64,000 nt of DNA. Origin: Acidobacteriota bacterium. Its GTDB lineage: Bacteria > Acidobacteriota > Terriglobia > Terriglobales > Acidobacteriaceae. Below the pieces are notes generated by a model, which was not told the DNA's origin, made no database searches, and saw nothing but the letters and a program-made list of their open reading frames with translations. Positions 59,327 to 64,000 of this stretch are shown here, one piece after another. The first letter of the stretch is position 1. Each line of letters opens with the position of its first letter. The position numbers were made by a program, and so were the translations under genes. Where the stretch lies: contig JANYDG010000030.1 in the NCBI GenBank assembly GCA_025359885.1, positions 1-64,000 on the forward strand. The letters are read 5' to 3'.

Positions 59327-60205
59327 TTATGCTTCGACTGGTTCCATATCGACACCCACTTTGAGGGTGTGAGCACCGCCGCCCAGTACCAGGCCGCGAA
59401 GGGGGCTTACGTCGCTGTAGTCCCGGCCCCAGGCGAGGGTGACGTGACCATCGGAGGGGACGACATTGTTGGTGGGATCGACGTCGAGCCAGCCGCTTCC
59501 GGGGCAGTAGGCAGACACCCATGCGTGCGACGCGTCGGCACCAATGAGTCTGGGCTTACCGGGCGGGGGATAGGTGCGGAGGTACCCGCTGACGTAGCGT
59601 GCAGCGAGATTGAGCGAGCGAAGGCAGGCAATCTGCACGTGGGCAAAGTCCTGGCAGACGCCTCGCCGTTTTTTGAAGACCTCTTCAGGAGGAGTGCGGA
59701 CGTTGGTGACTTTGGCGTCGAAGTGAAAGTCTTTGAAGATGCGGGTGGTGAGGTCGCGCAGCGCCTCTGGCATGGGCCGCCGCGGGGTGAAGGAGAGGCG
59801 GGCGTAGGCGGCAAACTCCGGCCGGACGCGAATGCGGGGTGATTCAAATCCAAACTGAAACGCTTCGAGACCTGCAGGGCTGTGATCGGAAGGGAGGGAG
59901 CGGGCGGCCTCTTCCCATGGAATCATATTTTCAGAGGCTTGAGGCGCTGGTCCTGCCAGCCTTACCTGGCTTTGCGCCTCGACGACCAACTCCTTGTGGG
60001 GTTCCTGAATCGTGAAAAAGCAGAGCGTATTGCCATAGAAGTCGACGCGCTCAGACCGTGTGACCGGGGTGGGAAAGATGTGCAGTTGACTCTGGGCCAA
60101 CTGGTGGTTGGGAAGGTTGCGCGGTTTGAGGCATGCGACATGGTTGCCCACCGAGACTGGATATTTGTATTTATAGGTAGTTCGGTGGACGATCTTGTAC
60201 ATCAT
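59327..60205 (-). CDS. Transglutaminase-like protein (Transglut_N + core)
   Basis: A 292-aa protein without signal peptide. The N-terminal beta domain (1-130; YKIVHRTTYKYKYPVSVGNHVACLKPR) is the bacterial transglutaminase-like N-terminal region. The core has the full papain-like triad: Cys184 in RGVCQDFAH, His227 in ASHAWVSAYCPG and Asp243 in LDVDPTNN. The usual end motif WGRDYSDVSPLRGLVLGGG is present. It acts as a protease, amidase or cross-linker on an unknown substrate. Its ATG overlaps the stop of the ATP-grasp/alpha-E gene (ATGA), so it is co-translated with the peptide-ligase cluster. Confidence 0.93.
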   Translation of the reverse strand: MMYKIVHRTTYKYKYPVSVGNHVACLKPRNLPNHQLAQSQLHIFPTPVTRSERVDFYGNTLCFFTIQEPHKELVVEAQSQVRLAGPAPQASENMIPWEEAARSLPSDHSPAGLEAFQFGFESPRIRVRPEFAAYARLSFTPRRPMPEALRDLTTRIFKDFHFDAKVTNVRTPPEEVFKKRRGVCQDFAHVQIACLRSLNLAARYVSGYLRTYPPPGKPRLIGADASHAWVSAYCPGSGWLDVDPTNNVVPSDGHVTLAWGRDYSDVSPLRGLVLGGGAHTLKVGVDMEPVEA

Positions 60206-62733
60206 TGACCTATGGTAATTGGCAAGGTGCGGGCATGGCTAAAGTACCGGCTTGAAAGATTGTTTGACCAGGAGGGGAGCAGGATTTCCAGCTCGCGGAG
60301 AAATTTTTCAAGTCTTGCTAGGCCGGAAGTGCCACTGGCGGCAATCGACTCAACCGAGGCCCCCGGCAGGGGGTAGCTCAGTTTGCAAAGATCGATGGCA
60401 CGCAGGAGTTCCAGTGCCTCCCGCATGGCTTTGACATCTTCTCGTGCGTGGCGAGGAAGTTTTTCGTAAAGCTCTTCAAGGTGGCTGAGCTGGAAGTCGA
60501 GGGAGCGGGGATTTTTCTGGTCGACCATGAGTACGTTGAGCAGAGCGAGGGGTTGGAGCGTGGTGTAGTAGCGAGTCCGATAGGCCATGGAGCTGTCGGC
60601 TACTTCGAGCAGGCATTCAAGGAGCGGCCAGTCCTCCTCGGCGAGCGGCGTGGTGACTTCGCGAAGCTGGCGGGCGAGGAAGATGGCGCGCTCGAGGCGG
60701 CGGCCCAGGCTCATGAAGAGCCAGCCGGAGCCGCGATTGATGTTTTCGCGCTCCATTCCCGAGAAAGCAGAGAGCAGTTCCAGGCAGTTCGTCAGGATTG
60801 CGGGGTACTCAAGGAACTGGGTGCGGGATTCAATTTGAACGGAGTCTCGAAGCTTGCCGATGAGGAATGTCATGTCCGCGGAGAGGCGTTCGCGGACGTT
60901 GCCGCCGACTCTGGAAACCTCTCCAAGGGTTGAGACGAGGCTGTCAGGTCGCTTTGGATCGATGAGCAGGGAGACGAGTTCCTTTTCGAGTGCAATGGCA
61001 TTGAGTCTCTTGCCCCTTGCCTTGGGGAGTTTGCTGTAGCGGGACTCAAGACAGCCGTGCAGGCGAAGCAGACAGCCGAGCTCTGCTTTATCGGCACGAC
61101 GAATACGGGAGATCATGGTGCGTGCGAGACGTGCGATATTCTCTGCTCGTTCAACATAGCGGCCCAGCCAGAAGACGTTGTCGGCGACGCTGCTGGGAAC
61201 GGCCCGCTCGACGCGGCTCAAGTCAATGGGTTCGCCGCGAGGGCGCAACATGCTGAAGGTATCGACCGGGCTATCCCAGAGGACCCAGGCATCCTTGCTG
61301 TGGCCACCGCGCTGCATGGAGACGACGGGGCCTTTTCCGGCGCCGTCGGCTGCTTCTTCGCTTTCAGCAACTCGCACCAAACCGCCCGGAATCGCGATCC
61401 ACCCGCTGCCGGTGTTGAGCACATAGGCGCGCAAAACGACGCTGCGCGCATCGAGGTGACCGTGCTCCCACACCGGCGCCGTTGAAAGCGTGACCTGCTC
61501 CTGAGCGACGTATTCATAGGGCCGGGCGCGCATCTGGTCGGCAAATTTTCGTTTTTCCGCTGCGGGGATCTCGGCCCCGAAAACCGGCTCTATGCCACGG
61601 GAGGGAAAGGCTGGCTTCACGACGACGGTATCGAGGTTATTGAGGACCCAATCGAGGGCATAGGATTGCCCGCACCACCAGGTGGCGACGGAGGGAAGCT
61701 TGAGATTTTCGCCGAGCAGGTGCCTGGAGAGGCCGGGAAGAAAGGGCATGACGGCTGCGGTTTCAATGACTCCGCTCCCCAGCGCATTTGCGACCTGCAC
61801 GTTGCCGGCAACGATGGCGTCTACCAGCCCGGGCACGCCGAGCAGCGATTCGCTGCGCAATTCAAGAGGGTCACAAAAGCTGTCGTCTACGCGGCGCAGG
61901 ATCACGTCAATCTGCTCGAGGCCGTCTACAGTTTTGAGGTAGACGCAGCGGTCGCGGACGGTAAGGTCTGCGCCCTCAACGAGTGTGAAACCGAGGTAAC
62001 GTGCGATATACGAGTGCTCGAAGTAGGTTTCGTTATGGGGGCCGGGAGTCAGGAGCACGATGCGCGGGTTGTCTTTTTGAGACAGGCTGGTCAGGGCTTC
62101 GCGCTGCGCCCGAAAGAAAGGTGCCAGGCGCAGCACGTTGGAGGTGCGAAACAGGTCGGGGAGCACGTCACTGACGATCGTGCGGTTTTCGAGGGCATAG
62201 CCGCTGCCCGAGGGAGCCTGGGTGCGGTCGGCGAGCACCCACCATTTGCCGTCGGGGGAGCGGGCGAGATCGACCGCAAGCATCTGAAGATAGCTGTGCG
62301 CCGGAACGCGGACACCGACAAGTGGGCGGAGGAATGCCGGGTTTGCGTAGAGGAGCGCAGCTGGAAAATGCCCTTCCGCGATGAGGCGCTGCGGGCCGTA
62401 AAGGTCCTCAAGAACGAGGCTGAGCAGTTGGGCGCGCTGCACGATGCCGGCCTCAATAAAGCGCCACTCGTCGGAAGGAATGAGAAACGGGACAACATCA
62501 ATCTTCCAGGGTCGATTGGCCCCGAGCGGATCGCTGTAAATGTTGTAGGTGATGCCATTTTCGCGAATGCGGCGCTCGGCGCGGTTCCAGCGGCGGCCCA
62601 GCTCTTCTGGACCGATGGCCCGGAAGGACTCGATCAGGTGGGCCCAGTGCGCACGGGGGGTGACACCGTCGGCGGACAGCTCGTCGTAAGCACCTCCATA
62701 GCGCAGCGGGGTCTGGTCGAGATCGACGGTCAT
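60202..62733 (-). CDS. Circularly permuted ATP-grasp protein fused to alpha-E domain
   Basis: An 843-aa cytoplasmic protein. Residues 1-490 are a type-2 circularly permuted ATP-grasp (DUF404/DUF407, COG2308-like): YNIYSDPLGANRPWKIDVVPFLI, NPRIVLLTPGPHNETYFEHSYIARYLGF, DDSFCDPLELR, VVVKPAFPSRGIEPVFG. Residues about 520-835 are an alpha-E helical domain (DUF403, COG2307-like) that starts SSVADNVFWLGRYVERAENIARLARTMI and contains RGSGWLFMSLGRRLERA. These are often separate genes; here they are one chain. ATP-grasp members join carboxylates to amines, so peptide or amide synthesis is predicted. Four-base overlaps with both neighbours show a tight operon. Confidence 0.93.
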   Translation of the reverse strand: MTVDLDQTPLRYGGAYDELSADGVTPRAHWAHLIESFRAIGPEELGRRWNRAERRIRENGITYNIYSDPLGANRPWKIDVVPFLIPSDEWRFIEAGIVQRAQLLSLVLEDLYGPQRLIAEGHFPAALLYANPAFLRPLVGVRVPAHSYLQMLAVDLARSPDGKWWVLADRTQAPSGSGYALENRTIVSDVLPDLFRTSNVLRLAPFFRAQREALTSLSQKDNPRIVLLTPGPHNETYFEHSYIARYLGFTLVEGADLTVRDRCVYLKTVDGLEQIDVILRRVDDSFCDPLELRSESLLGVPGLVDAIVAGNVQVANALGSGVIETAAVMPFLPGLSRHLLGENLKLPSVATWWCGQSYALDWVLNNLDTVVVKPAFPSRGIEPVFGAEIPAAEKRKFADQMRARPYEYVAQEQVTLSTAPVWEHGHLDARSVVLRAYVLNTGSGWIAIPGGLVRVAESEEAADGAGKGPVVSMQRGGHSKDAWVLWDSPVDTFSMLRPRGEPIDLSRVERAVPSSVADNVFWLGRYVERAENIARLARTMISRIRRADKAELGCLLRLHGCLESRYSKLPKARGKRLNAIALEKELVSLLIDPKRPDSLVSTLGEVSRVGGNVRERLSADMTFLIGKLRDSVQIESRTQFLEYPAILTNCLELLSAFSGMERENINRGSGWLFMSLGRRLERAIFLARQLREVTTPLAEEDWPLLECLLEVADSSMAYRTRYYTTLQPLALLNVLMVDQKNPRSLDFQLSHLEELYEKLPRHAREDVKAMREALELLRAIDLCKLSYPLPGASVESIAASGTSGLARLEKFLRELEILLPSWSNNLSSRYFSHARTLPITIGQ

Positions 62734-64000
62734 GGTTTGCCTGCCAAGGGCATGCCTTCGAAAGGAATAACCTTTCCAAACTTGCCGGGCTCGGGAATAC
62801 GCAGGTCGAGCGTGATGGGGAAGAGGGGGTTTGTCTCTTCTTGGGGCACGACGATGGAGCCGAAGGTATGGTCGTTGACCACGAAGCGCTCTTTGCGCCG
62901 CTCTTCAGCCTCAGCGGCGTTGACGGGGCGGTTTGGATAGACTCGGTCATCGGGTGGAGCGACAAAGTAGGTACAGCGGGCGATGGAGCGTTCGCTGAAG
63001 GTATCAATCAAATCAAAGACGAGGGGGGCGTGAATGGGCACGGTGGGATGCAGAGCTGCCTTGAAGCGCCGGGCCCGGTAGCGAATGCCGGCGATGGCGA
63101 CGCCCGGCTCGCCGGTCGGCGTAAGCGGAACGCGACGCCCGTAGCAGGAGACGACGTAGCGTGATGCGGTGGCGATGCCGGAAAGCCTGACCTGCATGCG
63201 CTGCATTGACGAGTCTACGCTGCGCACGGTGCTGCCCGAGACGGTCTCCTCGGCGAGCACGTTCCAGGGTTCGAGGGCGTGGCGAAGCTCGAGCTCCATG
63301 CCCTCGGCCTGGATACTGCCGATTTTCGGGAAGCGGAATTCGTAGTGAGCGCGGAACCAGCTTGGCTGGAAGTCGAAGCCGGAGCGGGAAAGATGCGCGA
63401 GCACTTCGCCGAGGTCGCGCTGCACAAAATGCGGCAGCATGAAGCGATCATGCAGCGAGGTACCCCAGCGGATGAGGTGGCCCTCGAAGGGAGTCTTCCA
63501 GAACGCGGCGATGAGAGCGCGAATCAGCAGCGACTGCAAGAGGCTCATGCGGAGATGCGGAGCCATTTCGAAGGCGCGGAGCTCGAGCAGGCCGAGCTGG
63601 AGGCCAAGGCCCTCGGGAGGAAACATCTTGTCAATGCAGAACTCGGCCCGATGCGAGTTGCCGGTCATATCGACGAGCAGGTTGCGGAAGAGTCCGTCGA
63701 TGACCCAGGGCGGGCAGTCATTGGGAGGAAGATTGGCGAAGGCCACTTCCAGCTCGTAGAGAGCGTCGGTGCGAGCCTCGTCGACGCGCGGGTACTGGCT
63801 GGTCGGGCCGACGTACATGCCAGAGAAGAGATAGGAGAGCGAGGGATGGTTTTGCCAGAAGGCAACCATGCTGCGGAGCAGGTCAGGGCGGCGGAGGAAG
63901 GGGCTGTCCAAAACAGTCGCGCCGCCAATGACGATGTGGCTGCCGCCGCCGGTTGCGAGATGCCCGCCGTCGTAGTGGAATTTTTCGGCGACCAGCCGGT
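62730..64000 (-). CDS. DUF2126-type transglutaminase-family protein, C-terminal part (5' end outside the window)
   Basis: The frame runs open to the right edge, so only the last 423 residues are visible. It enters as RLVAEKFHYDGGHLATGGGSHIVIGGATVLDSPFLRRPDLL, a hallmark of the DUF2126 C-terminal domain of large (about 1100-aa) transglutaminase-like proteins. The catalytic transglutaminase core should lie further N-terminal, outside the window. Conserved late motifs include TYWQNHP-like AFWQNHPSLSYLFSGMYVGPTSQ, GLQLGLLELRAFEMAPH and FVVNDHTFGSIVVPQEETNP. The stop overlaps the ATP-grasp start (ATGA). Its position as upstream gene of the ATP-grasp/alpha-E and transglutaminase genes is the standard cluster order. 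Confidence 0.92.
   Translation of the reverse strand, partial: RLVAEKFHYDGGHLATGGGSHIVIGGATVLDSPFLRRPDLLRSMVAFWQNHPSLSYLFSGMYVGPTSQYPRVDEARTDALYELEVAFANLPPNDCPPWVIDGLFRNLLVDMTGNSHRAEFCIDKMFPPEGLGLQLGLLELRAFEMAPHLRMSLLQSLLIRALIAAFWKTPFEGHLIRWGTSLHDRFMLPHFVQRDLGEVLAHLSRSGFDFQPSWFRAHYEFRFPKIGSIQAEGMELELRHALEPWNVLAEETVSGSTVRSVDSSMQRMQVRLSGIATASRYVVSCYGRRVPLTPTGEPGVAIAGIRYRARRFKAALHPTVPIHAPLVFDLIDTFSERSIARCTYFVAPPDDRVYPNRPVNAAEAEERRKERFVVNDHTFGSIVVPQEETNPLFPITLDLRIPEPGKFGKVIPFEGMPLAGKP

Noticed and set aside
61666-62940. 424-codon plus-strand open frame
   Set aside because: Antisense to the ATP-grasp/alpha-E gene, which has clear conserved motifs and ATGA coupling to its neighbours.

Overview
The window is about 62-63% GC, densely coded, and reads as a chromosomal segment of an Acidobacteriota, most probably class Terriglobia (Acidobacteriaceae-like). 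Four things support this: the pyrR-pyrB-pyrC order; very long secreted proteins built from NHL, He_PIG, Ig-like and MBG modules; an ActE-type (alternative complex III) cytochrome; and FecR/DUF6600, LptD and RDD proteins of the style common in that group. This placement is my reading of gene content and has not been tested by phylogeny. No rRNA, tRNA, CRISPR array or replication origin was seen.

Layout. 1-2.2 kb is an accessory patch: a decayed IS1595/ISXO2-type transposase, two coupled antisense genes of unknown function, and a small membrane protein gene with an internal amber codon. 2.4-6 kb carries a FecR/DUF6600 secreted protein, a lipoprotein and a zinc-ribbon membrane protein. 6.1-9.2 kb is the pyrimidine operon pyrR-pyrB-pyrC. 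9.3-15.3 kb has cell-envelope genes, including a PBP4-type DD-carboxypeptidase (dacB) and a c-type cytochrome lipoprotein, followed by a 560-bp repeat-rich non-coding stretch. 15.3-24.3 kb has lptD, an RDD membrane protein, a ROK kinase, sthA and a chemotaxis receptor. 24.5-26.7 kb is a DUF177-rpmF-plsX-Trm112 housekeeping cluster. 27-35 kb has a secreted He_PIG protein, a GH31 glycosidase, an APC permease and a translationally coupled aminotransferase.

35-43.3 kb (minus strand) is seven closely packed genes that could form one transcription unit: L,D-transpeptidase, a 62-aa membrane peptide, an SPFH/band-7 protein, a secreted protein of unknown function, an orphan peptide-type solute-binding protein, an NtrY-like histidine kinase and an NtrC/NtrX-like regulator. 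43.6-50.2 kb encodes one 2190-residue secreted mosaic protein. 50.2-55.8 kb is a periplasmic redox island: a diheme cytochrome, two tandem PQQ-dehydrogenase-like beta-propellers and, divergently, an orphan ActE-like cytochrome with an extra C-terminal heme domain. 56-59 kb is a ThuA / Gfo-Idh-MocA / TIM-barrel isomerase operon typical of sugar or keto-sugar metabolism. 59.3-64 kb is the transglutaminase / ATP-grasp-alpha-E / DUF2126 cluster, cut by the right edge.

A pattern across the window is tandem-repeat expansion. Coding arrays have 12- or 15-bp units, which keep frame. Non-coding arrays include 7-bp GGGNNCA units able to form G-quadruplexes. Some arrays share GGTCAGG-like words. Separately, hairpins of the type CCCCGGTC...GACCGGGG followed by GGGGCACC recur between genes.
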